From assembly GCA_029570205.1 (NCBI GenBank), contig JAKQSI010000062.1, positions 1-27,634 on the forward strand: a DNA stretch of 27,634 bases. Reading direction: 5' to 3'. The notes under the pieces were generated by a model. The model searched no databases. It saw only the letters and a program-made list of their open reading frames with translations, and was not told the DNA's origin. Positions within the stretch are counted from its first letter, which is position 1; every line of letters starts with the position of its first letter. This DNA is from Candidatus Omnitrophota bacterium. GTDB taxonomy: Bacteria > Hinthialibacterota > Hinthialibacteria > Hinthialibacterales > JAKPRU01. A program made the position numbers and the translations under genes. Positions 15,002 through 22,420 of the stretch are shown here, one piece after another.

Positions 15002-16984
15002 TCACGCTCTGCGCCCGACTTCCTGATTTTCCATCGCACGCCGGATGGCACGAGCCAATGCCAGTTCATCAAAGGGCTTCTTGAGAATCTCGCAGATGCC
15101 GGACATCTGGATATTCTGTCCGATGAGACTTTCCCCATATCCTGTGCAAAGCAGAATAGGAATCCCCGGTCGTATTTTGGAGATTTCCCTGGCTAACTCG
15201 ATCCCTGTCAGGTGCGGCATGGTTTGATCGGTTACAACCACATCGAACGCCGAGGGATTGGCCCGGAACGTATCCAGAGCATCCATACTGCTCCGGTAGC
15301 CGTTTACTCGGTAGCCCATCTCCTCCAGTGAATGCTCGGCCAGGTTTACAATCAATTGCTCATCATCTACGACCAGAATCCGTTCCGTGCCCAGTGGAGC
15401 CTCGATCTCGGTGTTTTCGACAACCGGGGGCGAGGACTCGGCTATATGCACCGGAAGAAGTACCTCGAAGGTGGAGCCGCGACCGACCGTGCTGTCTACA
15501 AGAACCGCTCCCCCATGAATCTTGACAATTCCATGGACCATTGCCAGTCCCAATCCCGTTCCCTCTCCCGCGCTCTTGGTTGTGAAATAGGGTTCGAAAA
15601 TTCTTTGCATAGTGGCCTGATCCATGCCGCATCCGGTATCGCGGATGCGCAGAACCACATGCGGACCGGGGTGCAAATCCGGGTGATCTTCGGCCATCTC
15701 CGGTTTCACTTCGACCTCAACCAGGCTGATCTCCAGTTTTCCCCCGTGGTCGCGCATCGCATGGTAGGCATTGACGCACAGATTCATAAGTACCTGATGA
15801 ATCTGTGTGGGATTTGCCATAACGGCAGGACAAGACGGATCGATGTGAGTTTCAATCTCGATGGTGGAGGGCAAGGAACCATGCAGGAGTTTCATTACCT
15901 CCTTCACCACCGGCTGTAAATGAATCGGTCGCATATCTTTCTGTGAGTGCCGGCTGAACGTGAGCATCTCCTGAACCACTTCTGCGGCCCGCTGTCCGGC
16001 CTGATCCACTTTTTCCAGGTGCTTATAGGCGACGGTATCCGTCGGAAGTCTCCTCATGGCCAGATGCGTGTATCCGAGTATCGCCTGGAGAATGTTGTTG
16101 AAATCGTGCGCAATGCCTCCCGTGAGACACCCGATGGCCTCCATTTTTTGCGCCTGGCGCAGCAAATCTGCCAACTCCGCTTTTTCTTCCTCCGCCCGCT
16201 TCCGCTCCGTAATATCCCGCGCAATGCTCAATACCGCGTATTCTCCCTGGTATTCAAACAGGCGGCTGTTGATTTCGACCGGAATGGTCTTGCCGTCCTT
16301 CGTAATATGGACTGTTTCGTAAAACGTATTCTGCGACTTTTTCAGATTCGCCAGAGAGTTCGAAATGGTTTCCGCATATTCTCCCGGGCTGAGATTCAGG
16401 AAACTCCTTTCCAGGAGGTCATCCCGACTATACCCCAGATATTCCTGGGCACGCTGGTTGCACTCAATCAATTTTCCATCGGGGTAATGGATAAAAATTG
16501 CGTCGCCCGCAAAATTGAAAAGGATGCGGAATTTCTCTTCTGAGCGGCGCAGCTCTTCGGTCAATTCCCGTTCCGACATCTCCAATTCCATCAGGAGCTG
16601 CGCCCGCAGCAATTCCGCCGCTTTCTCCGTTTCAATCTGATCTATTTTGAATCGAAGGCGGTTCATCTCAAGACTTTGATTTTCGATCCGCTTCCGAAGC
16701 CGTTTATTCTCCGATTTCAGAATCCGCACGAAATGACAGGCGACCAGGATCAATACCACACAAGCCGGCACGGCGCCCCAAAACAGATACATACAAAGAC
16801 CGGATGGTTCCGCGACGGACAGATTTCTGCTCAACACCGTGTTCGCGGGAATCTCCGCTGTTTCGTGCACGGCCGCTATAGTCCATTCGGAAAAGAACAG
16901 GGCGACGCTTTCCATGGCACAGGCCGGACCGGCCATCGACGCTCCAACAAGAAATGCCACAAACATCCTGAGTATTTTCATCAT
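15002..16984 (-). CDS. Membrane-bound PAS hybrid sensor histidine kinase with C-terminal receiver
   Basis: 660 residues. Residues 1-23 form a signal-like first segment, 24-64 a short periplasmic loop, 65-88 a membrane helix, and 92-145 a coiled coil. A PAS plus PAC domain spans about 147-265 (S-I-A-R-D-I-T-E-R-K). The kinase core has the H-box G-G-I-A-H-D-F-N-N-I-L with His293, the N-box N-L-C-V-N-A-Y-H-A-M, G1 D-T-G-C-G-M (449-454), the F-box F-E-P-Y-F-T-T-K and G2 G-T-G-L-G-L (475-480). The receiver (534-650) has D-D at 540-541, phospho-acceptor Asp586 (V-V-T-D-Q-T-M-P) and the Lys-Pro at 636-638. This is the NtrB-like type with an HD-F-N-N box. Two start ATGs are adjacent; no strong ribosome site is seen. 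It follows the helical-protein gene by 15 bp, so the two are surely co-transcribed. No separate DNA-binding output protein is present. Confidence 0.95.
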   Translation of the reverse strand: MMKILRMFVAFLVGASMAGPACAMESVALFFSEWTIAAVHETAEIPANTVLSRNLSVAEPSGLCMYLFWGAVPACVVLILVACHFVRILKSENKRLRKRIENQSLEMNRLRFKIDQIETEKAAELLRAQLLMELEMSERELTEELRRSEEKFRILFNFAGDAIFIHYPDGKLIECNQRAQEYLGYSRDDLLERSFLNLSPGEYAETISNSLANLKKSQNTFYETVHITKDGKTIPVEINSRLFEYQGEYAVLSIARDITERKRAEEEKAELADLLRQAQKMEAIGCLTGGIAHDFNNILQAILGYTHLAMRRLPTDTVAYKHLEKVDQAGQRAAEVVQEMLTFSRHSQKDMRPIHLQPVVKEVMKLLHGSLPSTIEIETHIDPSCPAVMANPTQIHQVLMNLCVNAYHAMRDHGGKLEISLVEVEVKPEMAEDHPDLHPGPHVVLRIRDTGCGMDQATMQRIFEPYFTTKSAGEGTGLGLAMVHGIVKIHGGAVLVDSTVGRGSTFEVLLPVHIAESSPPVVENTEIEAPLGTERILVVDDEQLIVNLAEHSLEEMGYRVNGYRSSMDALDTFRANPSAFDVVVTDQTMPHLTGIELAREISKIRPGIPILLCTGYGESLIGQNIQMSGICEILKKPFDELALARAIRRAMENQEVGRRA

Positions 16985-16999
16985 TATCTGTGTATGGCG

Positions 17000-17884
17000 T
17001 TATGCTTTCTTCTCAAGATCCTCTGCTATGACCATCCGACTTCCGTTTTGGTTCGATTGGTTACTATCGGGGTGGTTTCTGAATGCTCCTTGTTTGGAAG
17101 CTCCGGACGAATCGTTTCGTTTACTCATTTGCTTGAGCGCGCTGACCGTGTTTCGGATTTCCTCTCGATGGGTATCTAATCGACGGATGCTCTCGTAGGA
17201 TCGCTCCAGACTCGCGATGCCTTTCAGCAGAATCTCCCGCAGGTCTTCCATGGGAAGATTCAGGTCAGGCAGATCGTCATGGGTCGGTATCGTTATATGC
17301 AATTTTTTGAGGAGGGTGCGAACCCTTCTGATCGCTTCATCGTCCTTGATTTGAATGGCAATTTGTGTGAGTTGATCCGCCATCTTCATGGCGCATTTCA
17401 CAAGAAAAATGCGGCGGACTTCCAGGATATCGTCCCAATTCCAGGCCATTTCAATCCGACAACGGAGAGATTGGGACACATCTTTCTGAACGAGTGGGAG
17501 CGATTTGTACCTACGCGATGCGTCCGGTTCGCTCTTGAGTCGCACCAGAAACTCGATCAAGGCGTCCAGCGTATGAACACAGCGCCGGGCTTCCAATTCC
17601 CCGGAGTATTCCTTCAGAAGTGGATCGCGTTGTCTTCCCACGTGGATTTTGTGATCGATGGATTGAAGGCGATTGCGGAGAACCGTAGCGCGGTCCGCTT
17701 GTCCTCTGACCCGTTCCAGATAATCTCGGATTGTGGTTGCGTCGGCCAGATTCTGCGTCTCCGGGCTGTGCAGCATTTGCGAAGCGATATCCGTCTCGTC
17801 GGCAATAGCCTGGTGGATCACCTGGGCGGTACCGGTCAAGAGAATCTCAGCGATATTGTCGGGAACGCCAGACGTCGATATCAT
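17000..17884 (-). CDS. Helical protein of unknown function in the signalling operon
   Basis: 294 residues, nearly all alpha-helical in pattern, with no signal peptide or membrane segment. It begins with A-E-I-L-L-T-G-T-A-Q-V-I-H-Q-A-I-A-D-E and has several amphipathic stretches; the region 205-250 (R-E-I-L-L-K-G-I-A-S-L-E-R-S) may be a coiled coil. The last 35 residues are polar, with many Ser, Asn and Gln, and probably disordered. AGGAG lies 7 nt before the ATG. It sits between the receiver-phosphatase (233 bp upstream, across a decayed gene remnant) and the hybrid kinase (15 bp downstream). That placement suggests a partner or regulator of the phospho-signalling proteins. I recognise no family. 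Confidence 0.8.
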   Translation of the reverse strand: MISTSGVPDNIAEILLTGTAQVIHQAIADETDIASQMLHSPETQNLADATTIRDYLERVRGQADRATVLRNRLQSIDHKIHVGRQRDPLLKEYSGELEARRCVHTLDALIEFLVRLKSEPDASRRYKSLPLVQKDVSQSLRCRIEMAWNWDDILEVRRIFLVKCAMKMADQLTQIAIQIKDDEAIRRVRTLLKKLHITIPTHDDLPDLNLPMEDLREILLKGIASLERSYESIRRLDTHREEIRNTVSALKQMSKRNDSSGASKQGAFRNHPDSNQSNQNGSRMVIAEDLEKKA

Positions 17885-17953
17885 CTCTGTGCTCCTTTCG
17901 GGGAGATCACAAACGTCCAGGCTTCGGGAATGACTCGGATTCCCGGTCCCTCA

Positions 17954-18041
17954 CCGCTCAACACATTCGGTCGGGAACGCAGCGGATGACACGAATCGTC
18001 AGGCTGTCGCACACCGATGCACCGCCGCGAAACGATTCCCG
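17954..18041 (-). pseudogene. Decayed duplicate of the 3' end of the receiver-PP2C gene
   Basis: This stretch aligns with 18105-18191, the end of the gene at 18118-19329, with a 151-bp period. Read on the minus strand it gives E-S-F-R-G-G-A-S-V-C-D-S-L-T-I-R-V-I-R-C-V-P-D, against E-V-F-R-G-D-A-P-V-R-D-D-L-T-I-L-V-I-R-Y-V-P-D in the intact gene. The metal-binding D-D is now D-S and the stop codon has become CGA. The similarity continues past the stop (GTTGAGCGG) and breaks off at about 18041 on the upstream side. It is either a partial tandem duplication or the last trace of a second phosphatase paralogue. Confidence 0.7.
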
Positions 18042-18117
18042 GCTCTCAATCAGTCCGTTACCAGTCTCCTATTATGCAGAATGATTTCGATTCTCAGCCC
18101 TCAACCGCTCAACATAG

Positions 18118-19329
18118 TCAATCGGGAACGTAACGAATGACAAGGATCGTCAAGTCGTCCCGGACGGGCGCATCACCGCGAAACACCTCCCATGTCCGGA
18201 TTATCTCATCGACTGTTTCTTGTGCGGACCGATCTCCGGTTCGCAGCAACACTTCAGCGAGACGCTCTTCGCCGAAGACCTGACGGTCCCGGTTTAAAGT
18301 TTCTACGATTCCATCTGTGAATAACACAATTTTATCGCCCATTTCAAGGGAAATCTGTTCTTCGTCATAATCGTCGCTTAAGCGGGAACGAAGGGGAAAT
18401 CCCATCTTCGTCGACAGGGGGGCAACGCTCTTTTCTGTTGCCCGGTAGTGGAACATCGGTATGTGACCTGCCGAACTGAATGTGTATTGCATGGACCGCG
18501 TATCCAGGATTCCATAGAACATGGTCACATAGTGTTCCGATGATAAGTGGGCGTTGAGTTTCTCATTGACCACCTTCAGGGCCGTACTGGGGAATTTAAA
18601 GGTGTTGACAAACGATCGCATCAGCAAATGCGTGATCGCCATGACAACTGCCGCCGACGCGCCATGACCGCTTACATCCGCCATGACCGTTCCCAAGTGG
18701 TTCTCGCCCACCTCGATGATGTCGTAGTAGTCTCCGCCCGCCTGGTCGGATGGCCGGTACGAGGCCGAGATATCCATCCGGGGGCGCTTTGGGAATGCGG
18801 AGGGCAGGAAAGAACGCTGGATCTCCCCGACAATATGCAGCTCACTCTCGATAATCTTCTGCACGCTCTGCAACTTCTGATTGGCCTGCAAGAGTTTCTC
18901 CTGCAAGTCCTTGATCCGCAGGATAGATCGCACCCGTGCCAGCAATTCTTCGGGATTCACCGGCTTGATCAGATAGTCATCCACTCCCGCTTTCAGTCCC
19001 GCGATCTTGTTTTCCATGCTGTCATTCGCCGTCAGCAGAACAACCGGAATGAACTTCTGCGTGGCCTCACAGTAGGCCCGGATTTCCCGACAGGGTTTGT
19101 ATTCCTCCATACCGGATACGGCCTGATCCAGCAACACGAGATCGGGGTTCTTCCGGCGGATACGCTCAATTGCCTCCTCCCCGGTTTCTGCCGTGGAAAT
19201 TTCATAATTCTCCTCTGCGAGGCTTCTCTCCAGGAGAAACACGCGCAACTTGGAATCGTCAACGATCAAGATTCGTTTTCTTGTGGCGGGATGGGAATCG
19301 AATGCGACCGATGAGATGCCGGAGACCAT
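18118..19329 (-). CDS. Response regulator fused to PP2C-type (RsbU/SpoIIE) serine phosphatase
   Basis: 403 residues. The N-terminal receiver (19-135) has Asp24-Asp25, phospho-acceptor Asp68 (L-V-L-L-D-Q) and Lys122-Pro123. Residues 138-170 form a coiled linker (Q-E-K-L-L-Q-A-N-Q-K-L-Q). The phosphatase (175-403) shows the metal-binding positions in A-G-G-D-Y-Y-D (197-203), A-D-V-S-G-H-G (217-223), F-T-D-G-I-V-E (337-343) and D-D-L-T-I-L (391-396). Such proteins dephosphorylate anti-sigma-factor antagonists in a partner-switching pathway that controls sigma-factor activity, biofilm or motility. No anti-sigma kinase or STAS antagonist is nearby, so the target is elsewhere or unknown. ATG at 19329; the start is preceded by AAAGGGG at close spacing. 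It follows the solute-binding lipoprotein gene by 80 bp and leads into the helical protein and the hybrid kinase. Confidence 0.95.
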   Translation of the reverse strand: MVSGISSVAFDSHPATRKRILIVDDSKLRVFLLERSLAEENYEISTAETGEEAIERIRRKNPDLVLLDQAVSGMEEYKPCREIRAYCEATQKFIPVVLLTANDSMENKIAGLKAGVDDYLIKPVNPEELLARVRSILRIKDLQEKLLQANQKLQSVQKIIESELHIVGEIQRSFLPSAFPKRPRMDISASYRPSDQAGGDYYDIIEVGENHLGTVMADVSGHGASAAVVMAITHLLMRSFVNTFKFPSTALKVVNEKLNAHLSSEHYVTMFYGILDTRSMQYTFSSAGHIPMFHYRATEKSVAPLSTKMGFPLRSRLSDDYDEEQISLEMGDKIVLFTDGIVETLNRDRQVFGEERLAEVLLRTGDRSAQETVDEIIRTWEVFRGDAPVRDDLTILVIRYVPD

Positions 19330-19409
19330 AGGCCCCTTTCCGCTCCTCCTGGCGATAATTCGTGCCCCCCTTGTATCGGTTCACAGCCGGGCAGCGGTGA
19401 ACGGAACTT

Positions 19410-20219
19410 TCAGATTGAAGACTGACCCCCGACACCGGCGGTGAGCTGCGCCAGCGTACCGTCTTTCTTCATTTCCCCGATGACACCGCTGATTCGGTCA
19501 ATCAGGACTTCATTTCCTTTTCGACCGGCTATTGTCACCGGAGTGACGGCGAGGGGAGTCTCAATTTCGAAGAGGGCGCTTTCCCACCCGATATGCTGCT
19601 TGAAAGCGGCTTTTGCGGCCTCTCGGTTGCAACCCGCGCCATCCACCGCGCCCGTGACCGTCATACGAAGCGCCTCCTCGACATTCTTTGTTCCGATCAG
19701 ATGTTGGACTCCCTTCACCAGAAGTTGCTCGTATTCCATGGATCCTTTCGGACTGGCCACGACCTTCGGGACAACATCGCTGATCGTGCGGATTTTGCTT
19801 GTTCTGCGGACGTACACAACGGAGGTCATGGTTCCCCAGCCCAGCGATAACGCCCATTCGCGCCCGCGTTGCGGAGTGTACACCATGGTTGCCGCAAGGT
19901 CTGCGTTACCGGAGGACAGCTGCGCCAAAACGTCGGTCCAGGGGAGAGCGCGGAATGTGACAGGCCTGTTCAACCGACGCGCAATTTCCCGCATGACATC
20001 AATGGAAACTCCGACCGATTCACCGTTTGCATCAACGGATTCATACGGAGGAAAGTCCGGCATACATGCAACAACTAAAACATTCGGATCCCTTGCGGAG
20101 AGCAGAGACTGAATCGATGGGGATTCCTCTTGCGCCTTGCGCGGCGTATGGCCCTGACACCCCCCAAATATCCACACCCCCACAAGCGTCGCAATCCAAA
20201 TCACCGTCATCCGTTTCAT
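19410..20219 (-). CDS. Solute-binding lipoprotein, family 3 (amino-acid type), orphan
   Basis: 269 residues from the ATG at 20219, chosen because AGGAGG lies 8 nt upstream and the signal peptide starts here; the frame extends upstream to 20387 without these. The leader (M-K-R-M-T-V-I-W-I-A) ends in an imperfect lipobox F-G-G-C at Cys21. The mature part is a type II periplasmic binding fold: D-F-P-P-Y-E-S near 55-61, then G-V-S-I-D-V-M-R-E-I-A-R, A-D-L-A-A-T-M-V-Y-T-P-Q-R, and V-V-A-S-P-K-G-S-M-E-Y-E, all standard for SBP_bac_3. No permease or ATPase of an ABC importer is adjacent. The next genes in the same direction are the receiver-phosphatase, the helical protein and the hybrid kinase. The protein may therefore feed a signalling pathway or serve a transporter encoded elsewhere. 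Confidence 0.9.
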   Translation of the reverse strand: MKRMTVIWIATLVGVWIFGGCQGHTPRKAQEESPSIQSLLSARDPNVLVVACMPDFPPYESVDANGESVGVSIDVMREIARRLNRPVTFRALPWTDVLAQLSSGNADLAATMVYTPQRGREWALSLGWGTMTSVVYVRRTSKIRTISDVVPKVVASPKGSMEYEQLLVKGVQHLIGTKNVEEALRMTVTGAVDGAGCNREAAKAAFKQHIGWESALFEIETPLAVTPVTIAGRKGNEVLIDRISGVIGEMKKDGTLAQLTAGVGGQSSI

Positions 20220-20400
20220 CTGGGAACCTCCTCGATAACCTGCTCTTGCAGTCGAACATTTGAAATCATTGTTTACCACAGCCTTTCGAGAGGCGGAAGT
20301 GCCCGTGACCCTTTCCTTCATACAACAAGGATAGCGTGAAATGCCTGCCGTTGTCCGGTCGGGTCGGTTCTTTTTTTTACTCTCCACCGAATGGATTCCC

Positions 20401-21570
20401 TCAGATCTGTTTCCCTGCCAGAATTGCTTTTAATGTTTTTCCCGTCTTAGTCGGGACATGGTTCTCGAAAATGGACGAATAGGCGAAAAAGGCCATGCCG
20501 GCGGTTCGTTGTTTTCGGATCGATGCAATTTCGCGGCGCAGTTCCTCGACAGATTGTTCCAGGCTGATCCCGATTACCACGCGCCCAATCTGTTGTTCCC
20601 CCACCGCATTGCAGTATTTCGTCAGATTCGAATCGAAACTCTTCCGGAAATAATTCATCGGGAATACGAGGTCCAACAGTCCCTCCCGGAGCCACAACGT
20701 CGAATCCTGGAAGTAAGTTTCTTTACCCTTTTCCGGGTCGGCGAGTACCGCGCAGGAAAGGACCAGGGAAGGATTCTTTTTCAGCGCAGCGGAGCGAATT
20801 TCCCGCAAAAGATCCGTCAGAGCATCGCGCCGAAACTGATTCCAGGCCTCGCTGTCCTGCGCGGGGGTTTTGCCGGTTTGAGCCTTGAACTGCTCCAGGG
20901 CGGTTTTGTCGTAGGAGAAATCCTTGTGTCCGGCAAGTTCGGCGGATTTCATCTTTCCGTAGACCTGTTCCGCCGGGTAATCCGACGGAAATCGGAAGTA
21001 ATCGAGGTGAATTCCATCCACTTTGTATTGGGAGGCCAGTTCCGCAAAGAGCCGCCTGAGGTGCGCCCGTGCTTCGGGATGATGCGGAGAAAGGAACGTA
21101 TACCAGCTTTTGCAGGGCCGCATCCTCTTTCGCGCTGCATCTACCATGAACCATTCCGGGTGTGTCGCCCATATCTGCCCGGATTCTTTGGGAGGCGGTT
21201 CTTCTCCACGCCATCCGGGAAGCACATTCACATAAGCATGGATTTGTAAGTTCCGGTTTTTGGCCTCACGAATTGCGACGGCCAGCGGGTCCCATCCCGG
21301 ATTCTTTCCCGTACAGGCGGGCGAGTTCCCTGTCAATTGCCAGGCCCACGGCTCGATCTTCGATGGATAATAAACCGTCCCATCTCCACGGACCTGAAAC
21401 AACACCGTGTTGAATCCATACCCGGCCGCATTGGCCATGATCGAAACCACGTCCTTGTCTGTCTTGTAGTCCCACCGGGTTACCCACAATGCCCGAACGT
21501 CTGCCCGGACACAGGGGACCGAGGCGAGAAAAAACATCACGAAGACGACGGGGAAAAATCTTCTCAACAA
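20401..21570 (-). CDS. Secreted family-10 glycoside hydrolase-like protein (DUF187/YngK type)
   Basis: 389 residues with a signal peptide (hydrophobic stretch 5-18, cleavage after about Ala23). The catalytic-type TIM barrel begins with A-L-W-V-T-R-W-D-Y and includes G-F-N-T-V-L-F-Q-V-R-G-D-G, A-Y-V-N-V-L-P-G-W-R and the signature G-I-H-L-D-Y-F-R-F-P-S (186-196), as in GHL10/DUF187 proteins. Those are thought to act on glycans, perhaps peptidoglycan-related, but the reaction is rarely shown. The start codon is TTG (21570, or 21567), with GGAGG 5 or 8 nt before. The next in-frame Met, at residue 12, would destroy the signal peptide. It stands alone between repeat-rich intergenic DNA and the lipoprotein gene (181 bp downstream). 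Confidence 0.9.
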   Translation of the reverse strand: MLRRFFPVVFVMFFLASVPCVRADVRALWVTRWDYKTDKDVVSIMANAAGYGFNTVLFQVRGDGTVYYPSKIEPWAWQLTGNSPACTGKNPGWDPLAVAIREAKNRNLQIHAYVNVLPGWRGEEPPPKESGQIWATHPEWFMVDAARKRMRPCKSWYTFLSPHHPEARAHLRRLFAELASQYKVDGIHLDYFRFPSDYPAEQVYGKMKSAELAGHKDFSYDKTALEQFKAQTGKTPAQDSEAWNQFRRDALTDLLREIRSAALKKNPSLVLSCAVLADPEKGKETYFQDSTLWLREGLLDLVFPMNYFRKSFDSNLTKYCNAVGEQQIGRVVIGISLEQSVEELRREIASIRKQRTAGMAFFAYSSIFENHVPTKTGKTLKAILAGKQI

Positions 21571-21921
21571 TCCTGCCTCCGATCTGATTTTGGATCACAT
21601 TCTACTGTCCCGAGACTGGGCTGTCTTTACCATGGGTTGCGAGCCTGTGCCACCCTTCTATCCCTTTCTCTCGAGAAATCTCGGTCACAACCGTCGATAT
21701 CCGGTCACCTCCCACCTGAGCTGCCCCGATCTTCGGGGGAGGAACCTTGAATGTATGGCACGAATTATGCTTGAGTAAAATTGTCGATCCCATTCGGCTG
21801 CAACGCAACAGGTTTTCGTCATCCCGTGCTGCCAAGCCGAATCCCGGGCGCTCAAGATTTTACATTTTGGGGTCGATACCAATGATGAAAACCCGCATCC
21901 CCCGGAAAGGGGGTGGATAGA
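21571..21921. other. Intergenic region with one REP-like repeat
   Basis: 351 bases between the hydrolase gene (minus) and the small charged protein (plus). It contains a family-1 repeat at 21706-21752. The region around 21819-21860 (CGTCATCCCG, later GAATCCCGGGCGC) may be a further degenerate palindrome. I see no gene. Confidence 0.5.
21706..21752 (-). repeat. REP-like palindromic repeat, family 1, inverse orientation
   Basis: The block CACCTGAGCTGCCCCGATCT followed by TCGGGGGAGG matches 2391-2421 with few changes, and the reverse complement matches 2272 and 25427. Confidence 0.65.
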
Positions 21922-22125
21922 ATGGTTGACACACGATATGACCCTCCAAAGATCCCTACTTTCACGACCGGCCTGCTGCGGATGAGCGAATCCGGCAAGT
22001 ATGAGGGAAAGGAATATTTCGCTCTTCCCTATTACAAGCAGCCCAAAAAAAGGGAAGCGCCAAGAGACAAGAAGGAAAAACCTGCCAAAAAGGACCCCGA
22101 TCACGAGATCGACTTTGTGGCATAA
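21922..22125 (+). CDS. Small charged hypothetical protein
   Basis: 67 residues from the ATG at 21922 (a GTG three codons earlier is possible). GGGGGTGG lies just upstream as a plausible ribosome site. The N-terminal half (Y-D-P-P-K-I-P-T-F-T-T-G-L-L-R-M) is not low-complexity; the C-terminal half is strongly basic and then acidic (K-K-R-E-A-P-R-D-K-K-E-K, ending in D-H-E-I-D-F-V-A). It has no signal or membrane segment and no known domain. The minus-strand frame over it is longer but carries a hydrophobic run typical of an antisense shadow. Coding status is probable, not certain. Confidence 0.6.
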   Translation: MVDTRYDPPKIPTFTTGLLRMSESGKYEGKEYFALPYYKQPKKREAPRDKKEKPAKKDPDHEIDFVA

Positions 22126-22420
22126 GAATTTGCCCTGAAGTGCAGTGGAGTTTCCTGTCATCCTTTGATGCATACCGGACTGCGAATCGGATTGTAAAAA
22201 GTGGCCTGGATTCCGGCTTTCGCCGGAATGACGGGTTGTGGGGGCCTTTCTGCGTAGTAGGATTCATTTCTTCACCGGAAAGACAAGGCCCATTCGTTCG
22301 CCGATCATCAATGTTCTTCTTTTTCTTTTATTCATCATTGGCCATTCATCCTTCATTCCCCATCCCTCCTCGTTTACACTACGGCCCGGCGTTTAACCCT
22401 CCCATGAAACGAGGATGTTT
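22126..22420. other. Intergenic region with a dispersed palindrome
   Basis: 295 bases upstream of the symporter gene. It contains the palindrome at 22210-22229 and a T-rich stretch (about 22310-22340). No credible gene is seen; the frame from 22140 covers the repeat and has no domain. Confidence 0.5.
22210..22229. repeat. Palindromic repeat (ATTCCGGC-TTTC-GCCGGAAT)
   Basis: A perfect 8-bp stem with a TTTC loop, followed by GACGGG. This is the widespread type of bacterial dispersed palindrome with the form GGATTCC...GGAATGACGG. I found only one copy in the window. Confidence 0.6.

Noticed and set aside
21685-22173. Minus-strand 162-codon frame opposite the small charged protein
   Set aside because: Hydrophobic antisense of Lys-rich codons, running into a REP-like repeat; no ribosome site.
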